Source: UBA6055 sp965203755
GTDB lineage: Bacteria > Chloroflexota > Anaerolineae > Aggregatilineales > Phototrophicaceae
Direction of reading: 5' to 3'
NCBI GenBank assembly: GCA_965203755.1
Contig: OZ241910.1
Span: 2,790,001 to 2,854,000, forward strand
DNA length: 64,000 nucleotides
The position numbers and the translations under genes were made by a program. Below the pieces are notes generated by a model. That model saw only the letters and a program-made list of their open reading frames with translations, did not search any database and was not told where the DNA came from. The first letter of the stretch is position 1. The number at the start of each line of letters is the position of its first letter. Shown piece after piece: positions 54,379-62,127 of this stretch.

Positions 54379-54617
54379 TAAAGCAGCGATTTCAAAGAAA
54401 TGTTGCGCCGCTTCAAAAATTCAAGCAAGCCGATCTTGTCGATGGTTTTGATTTCTTTGGCGGTCACTTTCACGCGCACCCAGCGGTCGAGTTCGGGTAC
54501 ATAAATGCGCTTGTTTTGCAGGTTCGGTTTGAACTGACGTTTGGTGGTATTAAAGGCTTTGCTTCGCGACTGACCGAAAAGCGGCTTGGTGCCTGTGATT
54601 TTGCGTTTGCCGGGCAT
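54378..54617 (-). CDS. rpmB: 50S ribosomal protein L28
   Basis: The 79-residue protein matches L28 with KITGTKPLFGQSRSKAFNTTK at the start (first part shown), KRQFKPNLQNKRIYVPELDRW in the middle and VTAKEIKTIDKIGLLEFL near the end. It binds 23S rRNA in the large subunit. The zinc-binding cysteines of some L28 proteins are absent (C-minus form). The gene is followed at once by the AlkD-like gene. TATAAT on the minus strand at 54705-54710 is a candidate -10 box with about 80 bases of leader, but I do not see a good -35. Confidence 0.93.
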   Translation of the reverse strand: MPGKRKITGTKPLFGQSRSKAFNTTKRQFKPNLQNKRIYVPELDRWVRVKVTAKEIKTIDKIGLLEFLKRRNISLKSLL

Positions 54618-54861
54618 GATAAAGCTCCCTTTTTATGTGACCTGGGCATTCTCGCAGCATACTGACAAAAGCTGCCAGCTAGCTGTAGCTAGTGCAAGCG
54701 CCGTATTATACACTATCACTCGCAAAAATCGAGACTGTTTCTTGGATTCTTGGATCGTGCGATTTTATCGCAGCGGCACAGCCATAAAAAAACAAACGCG
54801 CCCGCCAGTTCAGTCTGCGAATGACGCTCTGTCATCGGACTCTATTGGGGATGCGCCGGCG

Positions 54862-55299
54862 CTAGTCCAGCGCCTCAAAAATGGCTTCAATTTCAACCGC
54901 GAATCCCATAGGCAAAGAGGCGAATCCCAGAGCGCTGCGGGCGTGCAGTTCACCATCATACAATTCCCAGAACAATTCGGAGGCGCCGTTGATGACCAAA
55001 TGCTGATCGGTGAAATCAGGCGTCGAATTGACCGCGCCCAGCAGTTTTCGCAGGCGCAGGCTGTTCAATGTCCTGGTCAGGGTATAGGCGGCTTGCAGCA
55101 GCTGCACGGCGCAGACGCGGGCGGCTTTCTGCCCTTCTTCCAGCGTGATGTCAGCGCCGAGCTTGCCTTGATAGCCGGTCGAAACATGCCCCGAAACATA
55201 AATCGTATTGCCAATGCGAGTCGCCGGCGCCAACGTGGCTGAAGGGGTGAAATCTTCAAGGTCGATGCCCATGGCTTTCGCTTTTTCATCAAGTGTCAT
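54862..55299 (-). CDS. RidA/YjgF-family protein
   Basis: The 145-residue protein belongs to the RidA superfamily, whose archetype hydrolyses reactive enamine/imine intermediates. IGNTIYVSGHVST and the AVNSTPDFTDQHLVINGAS segment, and EIEAI near the end, fit the family. The archetypal catalytic Arg in the C-terminal half (R-x-x-V-x) is not at its usual place, so it may belong to an Rid3-7 type branch with unclear activity. It follows the permease genes of the ABC transporter (79-base gap) on the same strand. Region 54618-54861 upstream of rpmB has no gene. Confidence 0.8.
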   Translation of the reverse strand: MTLDEKAKAMGIDLEDFTPSATLAPATRIGNTIYVSGHVSTGYQGKLGADITLEEGQKAARVCAVQLLQAAYTLTRTLNSLRLRKLLGAVNSTPDFTDQHLVINGASELFWELYDGELHARSALGFASLPMGFAVEIEAIFEALD

Positions 55300-55378
55300 T
55301 GGATTTTCTCCTTTGGGTCATCCAGGATTATAAGCCAATCCGCGCGCAAAACTATCCCCAAAGCCAGGCAGGCGGCGG

Positions 55379-56266
55379 TCATTCGCCGCGCATACGCGGG
55401 TCGAGGATGTCGCGCAGGCCGTCGCCGATGAAATTCAAGGCCATCACCAGACTGGCAATCGCCAAACCGGGAAACAGCCACATCCACCACTGGTCAAAAA
55501 AATCAATGCCGTTGCTCACCATCTGGCCCCATTCCGGCGAGGATGGTTCTGGCCCCAAGCCGATAAAACTCAAACTTGCGAAGACGATGATGGCGTTGCC
55601 GATATCCAAAGTCGTCAGAATCACGGCTGGGGCGATGCAGTTGGGCAGAATCGTGCGGAACAGAATATATGGGCCACCGGCGCCGACGCTGTGCGCCGCC
55701 TCGACGTATTCCTGCGCTTTGACTTCCAGCACCAGCCCGCGCATCACCCGCGCATAGCTGGGCCACCAGACGATGACTAGTGCCAAAACAGCATTCCTGA
55801 TGTCTGGTCCCAACGCCGCCCTGATCGCCATTGCCAGGATGATGGTCGGAAAAGCCATGAACAGTTCGGTCACGCGCATGATCAGTTCGTCGATCAGCCC
55901 GCCGAAATAACCGGCCAGCGCGCCGGTTGCCGTCCCTATCAGGCTGCCAATGACAATCACCGCCAGACCGGCTGGTATGGTGGTTTGGGCGCCCCACAGC
56001 ACGCGGCTGAAGATATCGCGTCCCAGTTCATCGGTCCCCATCAGATAGTTTGCATTAGGCGCTTGCAAGCGGTCGGCCAAACTTTGCTTCAAGGGGGAAT
56101 AGGGCGAAATTACCGGCGCTGCCAGCATAATCCATAACCATATCACCACAACCACCAGGCCGATAATCACTAGTGGATTGCGGCGCAGGTGGTGCCGCGC
56201 CGCCTTGAGCTTGCTATGCCACCTGGATTCTGGGATCGATAAAGTAATAGAGGATGTCGACGACAA
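55379..56266 (-). CDS. ABC transporter permease, DppC/OppC type
   Basis: The 295-residue membrane protein has about six helices and the family start with NPLVIIGLVVVVIWLWIMLA and PNANYLMGTDELGRDIFSRV (periplasmic loop), and the EAA-like motif EAAHSVGAGGPYILFRTILPNC on the cytoplasmic side. It makes the channel with the DppB-like partner for uptake of peptides, nickel or other solutes. The start overlaps the partner gene end by 53 bases. No ATPase subunit gene is nearby in the window. Confidence 0.9.
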   Translation of the reverse strand: MSSTSSITLSIPESRWHSKLKAARHHLRRNPLVIIGLVVVVIWLWIMLAAPVISPYSPLKQSLADRLQAPNANYLMGTDELGRDIFSRVLWGAQTTIPAGLAVIVIGSLIGTATGALAGYFGGLIDELIMRVTELFMAFPTIILAMAIRAALGPDIRNAVLALVIVWWPSYARVMRGLVLEVKAQEYVEAAHSVGAGGPYILFRTILPNCIAPAVILTTLDIGNAIIVFASLSFIGLGPEPSSPEWGQMVSNGIDFFDQWWMWLFPGLAIASLVMALNFIGDGLRDILDPRMRGE

Positions 56267-57233
56267 AATTCACTCCAACAGAAATAAAGCCAATCAGCAG
56301 GCATACACCCATAATCGCCGGGAGATCCTGGGAGGTGCTGGCGAGAAACATATAACGACCGATGCCGGGCCAAGCGAGAATCGACTCGATTAAAATTGAC
56401 CCGACCAGAAAATTGCCATAGGACAGGCCGATGACGGTCACGACTGGAATCAGGGCATTCCGCAGGCTGTGAAAGCGAATCACATACCGTTCGCGGAAGC
56501 CCTTGGCGCGGGCGGTGCGGATATAATCTTGGTTCAGCACTTCCAACAGCGACGAGCGGGTAATCCGCGAAATAATGCCGCTGATGTACAGCGCCAAGGC
56601 CATGGCCGGCAGCATCAGATGCGAAACGGCATTGCGGAAGCTCTTCCAGTCGCCGTCCAGCAGGGCGTCAACCGTGAATAGGCCGGTCACCGTCGGCGGC
56701 GGGAACATTCTTACGTCCAGCCGCCCCGGGCCAGCCACCAAACCCCATTGGACATGCAGTAGCTCCAAGCCAATCAATGCCAGCAAAAACACGGGAAAGC
56801 TCAGGCCAATCAAGGCCGCCACCCGCGCCGCATAATCCAGCAGGCTGTCTTTCCAGACAGCCGAAATCAAACCCAGGCTCACGCCCAGGGCCGTGCCAAA
56901 GAGGATGCCCAGCGTCGCCAGTTCAATCGTCGCCGGCAAAAGGCGGCTGATGTCTTCGGCGACCGGCTTACGCGTCCTGATGGAAACGCCCATGTCGCCG
57001 CGCAGCAAATTGCCCAGATAGGTGAAATACTGCTCATGCACGGGTTTATCCAACCCCCACTTTTTGTGAAAAGCCTCAACCATCTCCTTGTTGTTCAAGG
57101 CGTTGGGCGGCAGATGGGCACTGGTGGGGTCGGCCGGCACCGCGTGAGCAAGGAGGAAGGCGACCACGGTAATACCCGGCAGAAGGGGAATGGCGAAGAG
57201 GGCGCGCCGAAGAAAATAGCGAAAGAAATTCAT
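56214..57233 (-). CDS. ABC transporter permease, DppB/OppB type
   Basis: The 339-residue protein begins with FFRYFLRRALFAIPLLPGIT, then GLDKPVHEQYFTYLGNLLRGDMG, the family first loop. The EAA-like cytoplasmic motif is in TARAKGFRERYVIRFHSLRN. About six helices are seen. The ATG at 57233 is preferred over a longer frame that runs into the terminator region. A strong hairpin with T-run lies just upstream between this gene and the solute-binding protein gene, so the permeases may be made at a lower level than the binding protein. Confidence 0.9.
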   Translation of the reverse strand: MNFFRYFLRRALFAIPLLPGITVVAFLLAHAVPADPTSAHLPPNALNNKEMVEAFHKKWGLDKPVHEQYFTYLGNLLRGDMGVSIRTRKPVAEDISRLLPATIELATLGILFGTALGVSLGLISAVWKDSLLDYAARVAALIGLSFPVFLLALIGLELLHVQWGLVAGPGRLDVRMFPPPTVTGLFTVDALLDGDWKSFRNAVSHLMLPAMALALYISGIISRITRSSLLEVLNQDYIRTARAKGFRERYVIRFHSLRNALIPVVTVIGLSYGNFLVGSILIESILAWPGIGRYMFLASTSQDLPAIMGVCLLIGFISVGVNFVVDILYYFIDPRIQVA

Positions 57234-57267
57234 AAGCCCCAGTGTACCACAAACGCACAGCCCAAAC

Positions 57268-57302
57268 AAAAACAGAGAGCCGAGACGGATCCCGACTCCC
57301 TG
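57268..57302 (-). terminator. Strong terminator between binding protein and permease genes
   Basis: On the minus strand a perfect 13-pair stem (with several G-U pairs) surrounds a 4-base loop TCCG, and TTTTTGTTT follows. The hairpin covers 57273-57302 and the T-run 57268-57272. It is 28 bases after the solute-binding gene stop and 35 bases before the permease ATG. It looks like an internal terminator that lowers permease expression relative to the binding protein. Confidence 0.8.
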
Positions 57303-57330
57303 TCCTTTTCCGCAAATGAGAGCGCGGCGC

Positions 57331-58911
57331 TTATTCGGCGCGGCTCAAGATCGAAACATCCAAAGTCCATTGCGGATGGAAGATATAGCCTTTAATGTCG
57401 GCCAGATAAGCCGTCTGCATCTCCGGCACATTGAAGGGCGCGAAAGGTCCGCTCTGCTGATTGAACTCCTGCAGGGCGGCGAAAATTTCCAGTCGCGCTT
57501 CAGCGTCGCTGGTCGTCTTGGCGGCCGCAATCAAGTCCTGAATCTCCGGCGGCACATCCTCAAGCTGCCAGTTGTTGCGCTCGGTGGCGACCTTGCCGCC
57601 AGGCAGGAAGCTCAAGAAGTCGAGCGGGTCGAGCAGGTCAGGGCCCCACAGCCAATAGCCGACGCCATGCTCGCCGTTGCGATACTTCTCCAGCGCAATC
57701 TGCATCGCGCCCGGCGCCAGCGTCACGTTGATGCCGACTTCGGCCAGGTCGGCCTGGATCTTCTGGGCATTGGCGTTGAAGTTGACGCCGCCGAAGGTGA
57801 AGTCCGGATATTCCAACGTGAGGTCCAGGCCATCGGCATAGCCAGCTTCCGCCAGCAGTTCACGCGCTTTGTCGAGGTCGCGGCTGAAGGCGCGGTCTTC
57901 ACCAAAGGCCGAGTACAGCCCGGTCCACATATTCGAGCCTGGCGTCACGCCGCCCCACAGTGTTTTGTAGCCTTCGTAATCCAGGGCATAGCGGACCGCT
58001 AGCTGTACCATCGGATCGCTGAAAGGGCCGCTGAACGACTCGTCCTGGTTCATAATGACAAAGTGGGTCACGGCGCTGATGCCGCGGTAAATCTCAATGT
58101 CATCGTTCCCTTCCAGCCCGGCGATTTGGTCGACGCTCAAATCGGTCGCCAGATCAATGTTACCGCTCTCCAGCGCCACTTTCTGTGTGGCGGCTTCTGG
58201 CATATTTTGGATAATCACACGATCAAAGTAAGGTTGTTCGCCCCAATAATTGTCGTTGCGAACCAGATCGACCCGTACCTCTCGTTCCCACGCTACCAAG
58301 ATATAAGGCCCAGAGCCGGCCGAATTGCTGTTGAGGTAGTCTTCGGCCGTGTCGGTTTCCGCGGCGTCCATGGCATCGGTGCCGCCATTGGCGCGCACCA
58401 CATCGGCGTTGGTGATGCTGAAAGCATAGCTGGTCAGTTCCGACAGGAAAGAGGGGCGGGCATTTTCCAGCGTGATCGATACGGTGTCATCGTCATGCGC
58501 CATCACCTCGACGATGTGGTTGGCGAGGAAGGACGGGTTGCCTTTGACATTCTGAAGCCGCTGAATGCTGAAGACGACATCATCGCTGGTGACATCATCA
58601 CCATTGGAGAAAACGGCGTTCTCGTCCAGCGTGAAAGTATAGGTTGCGCCATCGTCAGAGATTTCCCAGCTGGAAGCTAGGGACGGCAGAATTTCGCTGG
58701 CGTCCTCATCAGGAAAGGTGACCAGCCGGTCATAGGTGACATGGTTGACAATGCTGGTGCTGTGTGTGAAGCCATTCGATGGATCCAGCGAATCGGTGGT
58801 TTCGCTATGACCAATCACCAGCGCCTTTTCGTCCTGCGCCGCCGCGCCAAAGACGCCCAGCAGCAAAACCAGCGCGGCAATCCAGCCAAGCCCACGTTGA
58901 AAGCGGTTCAT
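57331..58911 (-). CDS. ABC transporter solute-binding protein, family 5
   Basis: The 526-residue protein has a signal peptide (hydrophobic 8-23, cleavage near AAAQ-26, no lipobox Cys). It then has the DppA/OppA fold with the early ESTD-like LDPSNGFTHSTSIVNH, the family segment LPSLASSWEISDDGATYTFTL, SGPYILVAWEREVRVDLVRN and DPMVQLAVRYALDYEGY. Members bind peptides, nickel, heme or sugars. The ligand is not clear. Chloroflexota often use many of these for uptake of peptides and oligosaccharides. It is the first gene of the minus-strand transporter cluster and is followed by a strong hairpin. Confidence 0.9.
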   Translation of the reverse strand: MNRFQRGLGWIAALVLLLGVFGAAAQDEKALVIGHSETTDSLDPSNGFTHSTSIVNHVTYDRLVTFPDEDASEILPSLASSWEISDDGATYTFTLDENAVFSNGDDVTSDDVVFSIQRLQNVKGNPSFLANHIVEVMAHDDDTVSITLENARPSFLSELTSYAFSITNADVVRANGGTDAMDAAETDTAEDYLNSNSAGSGPYILVAWEREVRVDLVRNDNYWGEQPYFDRVIIQNMPEAATQKVALESGNIDLATDLSVDQIAGLEGNDDIEIYRGISAVTHFVIMNQDESFSGPFSDPMVQLAVRYALDYEGYKTLWGGVTPGSNMWTGLYSAFGEDRAFSRDLDKARELLAEAGYADGLDLTLEYPDFTFGGVNFNANAQKIQADLAEVGINVTLAPGAMQIALEKYRNGEHGVGYWLWGPDLLDPLDFLSFLPGGKVATERNNWQLEDVPPEIQDLIAAAKTTSDAEARLEIFAALQEFNQQSGPFAPFNVPEMQTAYLADIKGYIFHPQWTLDVSILSRAE

Positions 58912-59039
58912 AAAAACACTCCTTTACATATAAACAAAACGAAAAATTCTACAAAAAAGATTATAGCGCAAACAATGATGAACTGCAATAAAGCGCAGTA
59001 TTTTGGTATTTTTACGACAGCCGACGCGGCGCAGCAGCT

Positions 59040-59264
59040 TCAGCCCGCGCCCACAAAATCCTTGACCTCGATATCGACAATCAGATCATCGCCGTCGACG
59101 AATATCGGATACGTTTTCACTCGAATGACAGGATTGACCAGACATTGACCGGTGGCGATGTCGAAGTCCCAGGCATGCCAGGGACAGCGCAGGATCTCGC
59201 CTTCGCTCTCAACCTCGATCCCTTGACATTGAAAATCCTGATGCCGGCCGCCTGCGAAAAGAGG
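59040..59264 (-). pseudogene. Rieske 2Fe-2S domain fragment
   Basis: The minus strand reads 74 codons open to a TGA at 59040-59042, with EGEILRCPWHAWDFDIATGQC and VIRVKTYPIFVDGDDLIVD, the second half of a small Rieske ferredoxin domain (C-P-W-H motif). The first motif C-x-H is not seen; GRHQDF is at its place, so one cluster Cys is missing. There is no start codon in the frame. The frame is the same as that of the dioxygenase gene just upstream, which ends in TAG at 59265-59267. It is probably a truncated remnant of a ferredoxin gene. Confidence 0.55.
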
Positions 59265-60254
59265 CTATGAAGGCCGCATCTCGCCCAGCGAAGCCTCTCC
59301 CGGCTGGATAAACTCGGCGACCGGGCTTTCGATGCGCCCATAGGCATTCCATATTTTGAAACCCAGCAAAGCAAGCAGGTCCGCTGATGCCGCCGCCGCC
59401 ACTTCGGCCGCCGTACCGGTTGTATAATTCTCTTGCGTTCGGAATTGCGGCGCGACAAAGGTCGATAATATCCCCAGCCGATTCTCGCGGCTTGTATTGG
59501 CGCCGGTGCCGTGCCAGATGCGGCCATCAAACAGCATGGCTGTCCCCGCCTTGCCCTCGGCGGCGATGCTCAAGACATCCCGGTCCCGGTTTTTATCGGG
59601 CCGCCGGCCGATGAGATGGCTGCGCGGCGCCAGGCGGGTGGCGCCGTTGGCTTCGGTAAAGTCATTCAGCATCCACATCACATTGACCACCACCGGCGGC
59701 GCAATCATCGCCGGATGCTCATCTTCGCGGTTGGATAGCTCGCGGGTTAATGAGCCGGCCGGAACTGGCGAGGGTTTGCGATGAATCGGTTCGGGCATCC
59801 ACCATTGGTCGGTGTGCAGATTCATGGCGATGCCGCCGGGCTTGGCGATGTTGGCGCCGTAGCTGGAAAGCAGATAATCCTTCCCCAGCACATGTCCCAC
59901 AACTGCCCGCATGTCCGGCTGCGCCAGCATATCGAGGAAGACCTGACCCTTGTTGACCAGCATCCACACCCGCTGATTGACGCCGCCCGCCTTTGCCGAA
60001 AACGCATCTCGCTTGATTCGTCCCTGGTCATCGGTGAAGTCACCCCATTGCTGTTTGGCTCCTCCGTCTTCAAAGGCGTGCCCGGCCTGCAGTTCAGCCA
60101 CCGCTTGCTCTTGCAGGCGCTTTCGGGCGGCGGCAAGCTGCTCGGCGGGCATAGCATCGGGCAGCAGACAGTAACCAAACTCATCTATATCCGATTTCGC
60201 CGTTTCAAGGTCTGCCGTTGGCTTTGGCAGCTCTTCATAAGACCAATTCAACAT
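59265..60254 (-). CDS. Phytanoyl-CoA dioxygenase family protein (PhyH)
   Basis: The 329-residue Fe(II)/2-oxoglutarate-dependent oxygenase has the facial triad H147-x-D149 in MNLHTDQWW and His-248 in IWHGTGAN, and an Arg near 259 for 2-oxoglutarate. All key residues are present. Members hydroxylate lipids, ectoine and other small compounds; the substrate is unknown. The ATG at 60254 follows GGAGG by 5 bases; an upstream ATG at 60266 overlaps that ribosome site. It is followed by the Rieske fragment and preceded by the mazEF module. Confidence 0.85.
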   Translation of the reverse strand: MLNWSYEELPKPTADLETAKSDIDEFGYCLLPDAMPAEQLAAARKRLQEQAVAELQAGHAFEDGGAKQQWGDFTDDQGRIKRDAFSAKAGGVNQRVWMLVNKGQVFLDMLAQPDMRAVVGHVLGKDYLLSSYGANIAKPGGIAMNLHTDQWWMPEPIHRKPSPVPAGSLTRELSNREDEHPAMIAPPVVVNVMWMLNDFTEANGATRLAPRSHLIGRRPDKNRDRDVLSIAAEGKAGTAMLFDGRIWHGTGANTSRENRLGILSTFVAPQFRTQENYTTGTAAEVAAAASADLLALLGFKIWNAYGRIESPVAEFIQPGEASLGEMRPS

Positions 60255-60301
60255 CCGCGCCTCCATCCAATGAATTAAACAACACAGGTTCTTTTGTTTC
60301 T

Positions 60302-60635
60302 TTAGCGCAACAGTGTATTGAGTTTTGCAAGCGCATCATTGAGAACCGAGTCAGGCGCTTTGGTTATGAATTCGACTTTGCGGACTCGCCAATCAACGCT
60401 CTTTTAGATGGTCTGCCAGCACAACACCATAAACATCGGGATTGTCATGCAGTGGAACTTCAAATGGATAATCCTTTTGGCGACCTGTTATAGGACAGCA
60501 AAAAGCCAATCCCGAACGACTGTTAAATAGTTCGCGCGATAAAACGAGAGCAGGACGACTGCCAGCTTGCTCGTGTCCTGCTTGAGGATCGAAATCTGCT
60601 CGGACTATATCCCCACGGTCTGGAATATAGGACAC
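60302..60635 (-). pseudogene. mazF: MazF/PemK-type toxin gene with a frameshift
   Basis: The gene starts at 60635 with MSYIPDRGDIVRADFDPQAG, then has GSRPALVLSRELFN and GLAFCCPITGRQKDYPFEV, the endoribonuclease core of the MazF family. The first frame ends early at 60393 (LADHLKER-stop). One base less at about 60400-60401 restores SVDWRVRKVEFITKAPD and then NDALAKLNTLLR, the normal C-terminus, to the stop at 60302-60304. The truncated form lacks the last helix and strand of about 110 residues. It overlaps none of mazE (2-base gap). Either a sequencing error or a natural loss. Confidence 0.75.
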
Positions 60636-60637
60636 TA

Positions 60638-60877
60638 TCAGACCTCATTGCCTACAGGCGGGCCAATATCCCATTCTTCGTGCCGATTTTCTGGAGTAAT
60701 GCCAGCGACCAACTCTTCAAGCCCATAATAGAACTCCTGCACTGGAACAATGTGAAGCTGTCCGTCAACGGCTACAAGTTCCACTTCTCTGCCAAACTCC
60801 AGCCCGGTTTCTACTGCCAGCGCCTTTGGAATGCGTATCGCTCGGCTGTTGCCCCACTTCTGAACTTTTGCAAACAT
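60638..60877 (-). CDS. mazE: MazE-like antitoxin (AbrB/SpoVT fold)
   Basis: The 79-residue protein has the swapped-hairpin AbrB fold at its start (KVQKWGNSRAIRIPKALAVETG) and an acidic C-terminus (GPPVGNEV) of the kind that wraps the toxin. In known modules it binds the toxin and represses the promoter. The upstream region holds two palindromes and a promoter at 60890-60931. It lies two bases before mazF. Confidence 0.87.
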   Translation of the reverse strand: MFAKVQKWGNSRAIRIPKALAVETGLEFGREVELVAVDGQLHIVPVQEFYYGLEELVAGITPENRHEEWDIGPPVGNEV

Positions 60878-60889
60878 GGCTTGCTCTCT

Positions 60890-60931
60890 TTATGTAGATA
60901 CATAATATCACACAATTGCCGTACAAGGCAA
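60890..60931 (-). promoter_or_regulatory. mazEF promoter with two palindromic operator candidates
   Basis: A perfect 16-base palindrome (TTATGTA-GA-TACATAA, 60890-60905) lies 12 bases upstream of the mazE ATG. A second, TTGCC-6 bases-GGCAA, covers 60916-60931. On the minus strand an extended -10 (TGATATTAT; core at 60902-60907) follows TTGCCT (60926-60931) at 18 bases. The first palindrome overlaps the -10 box, the second the -35. This is the layout expected for autorepression by MazE or MazEF. Confidence 0.6.
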
Positions 60932-60999
60932 GTATATTTTTATAATTCGCTCACAAAACAACTCGCTTTTGGTAAAAGAGTTCATCAAATACACCCTCG

Positions 61000-61929
61000 C
61001 TAAAACCTAACCTGGTCCAGCCCCTTGAGTCCCAGCATTTGGCGAGCCTCATTCGGGCTTGCTATCGGTCGCCCCAATTCCCCAGCCAGCCGCACCGCTT
61101 TTTCGACCAGTTGGGCATTGGTTGCCAGGACATGGCGGCTAAGATACACATTGTCCTCTAAGCCAACCCGCACATGTCCGCCCATCGCGATAGCCAACAC
61201 CGCCATCGAAAAGACATGACGCCCGACGCCAATCACCGACCACTGATAATTGTCCTTGCCAAAGAGGTCATTGGCGGTATCCACCATGTTGACCAGCGAA
61301 CGCGCCGATGCGCCCAATCCGCCCAGAACGCCCAAGACAAACTGAATCCAGTAGGGCGGCTGCGCCAGGCCCTCGCGCTCCAAAAACTTCAGATTGTGAA
61401 GATGTCCTAAATCATAAGCCTCAAATTCCGGCACCGTGCCGCATTCCGCCATCGTCTTCGCAAAAACAGTCATGCTGCCAAAGGTATTGGGAAAGATATT
61501 GTCTATTGAATCTTCTAAAAATGCCTTTTCCCAATCAAAGCGCCACTCCTCATCTCGCAGCCTCTCGGCGACTTTATGCACCGAAAAGTTCATTGACCCC
61601 AGATTGAAAGACGCGACTTCGGGACGGAGCAGAGGAATCGGACGCAGGCGCTCCTGGGGTGTCATCGTCATGCCGCCGCCCGTGGTGATATTGACAATCA
61701 GATCGCTGCCGTCTTTAATTTTGCCGGCGATTTCCCGGAACAACTCCGGATCAGAATCCGGCCGGGCATCTTGCGGATTGCGTCCGTGAATATGAACGGC
61801 CGCCGCGCCGGCCGCGGCGCAGGCAAGAGCATCATTGGCGATTTCCGTCGGCGTCAGGGGCAGGTGCGGCGACTGCGCGGGGACAGTCACAGCGCCAGTC
61901 AATGCAGTCGTGATAATCAGTTTTTCCAT
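61000..61929 (-). CDS. BKACE family (3-keto-5-aminohexanoate cleavage enzyme-like)
   Basis: The 309-residue protein is a DUF849/BKACE enzyme. These cleave beta-keto acids with acetyl-CoA to give acetoacetate and an acyl-CoA. AAAVHIHGRNPQ near residue 45 holds the zinc ligand His pair, and GGHVRVGLEDN near 240 is the second motif. TTGGGMTM is conserved. Expected length is about 270-310. The start at 61929 is chosen as MEKLIITTALTGAV fits the family. It is divergent from the dehydrogenase gene and is followed by the mazEF module. The substrate is not known. Confidence 0.86.
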   Translation of the reverse strand: MEKLIITTALTGAVTVPAQSPHLPLTPTEIANDALACAAAGAAAVHIHGRNPQDARPDSDPELFREIAGKIKDGSDLIVNITTGGGMTMTPQERLRPIPLLRPEVASFNLGSMNFSVHKVAERLRDEEWRFDWEKAFLEDSIDNIFPNTFGSMTVFAKTMAECGTVPEFEAYDLGHLHNLKFLEREGLAQPPYWIQFVLGVLGGLGASARSLVNMVDTANDLFGKDNYQWSVIGVGRHVFSMAVLAIAMGGHVRVGLEDNVYLSRHVLATNAQLVEKAVRLAGELGRPIASPNEARQMLGLKGLDQVRF

Positions 61930-62024
61930 AAGATTTGCATACCCAGGAACATGAAATAAAATAACATACGGCAAAGTTTAGTTGATTCGCAGCCGCCTGT
62001 CAAATAAATTAGCGCAGCAACGCG

Positions 62025-62040
62025 CCAATTTGGAAATTGG
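62025..62040. promoter_or_regulatory. Palindrome in a divergent intergenic region
   Basis: CCAATTT-GG-AAATTGG is a perfect 16-base inverted repeat between the BKACE gene and the Gfo/Idh/MocA gene, 87 bases before the latter ATG and 95 after the former start. A dimeric regulator could bind here and control both sides. No regulator gene is seen close by. Confidence 0.4.
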
Positions 62041-62127
62041 GACATCAAATTGTAGGCGAATCACAGCACACTTGGTACAATCACCGACGGTAAAATTTTA
62101 TTTCTAAACTGCTGATTGAGAGACGTT

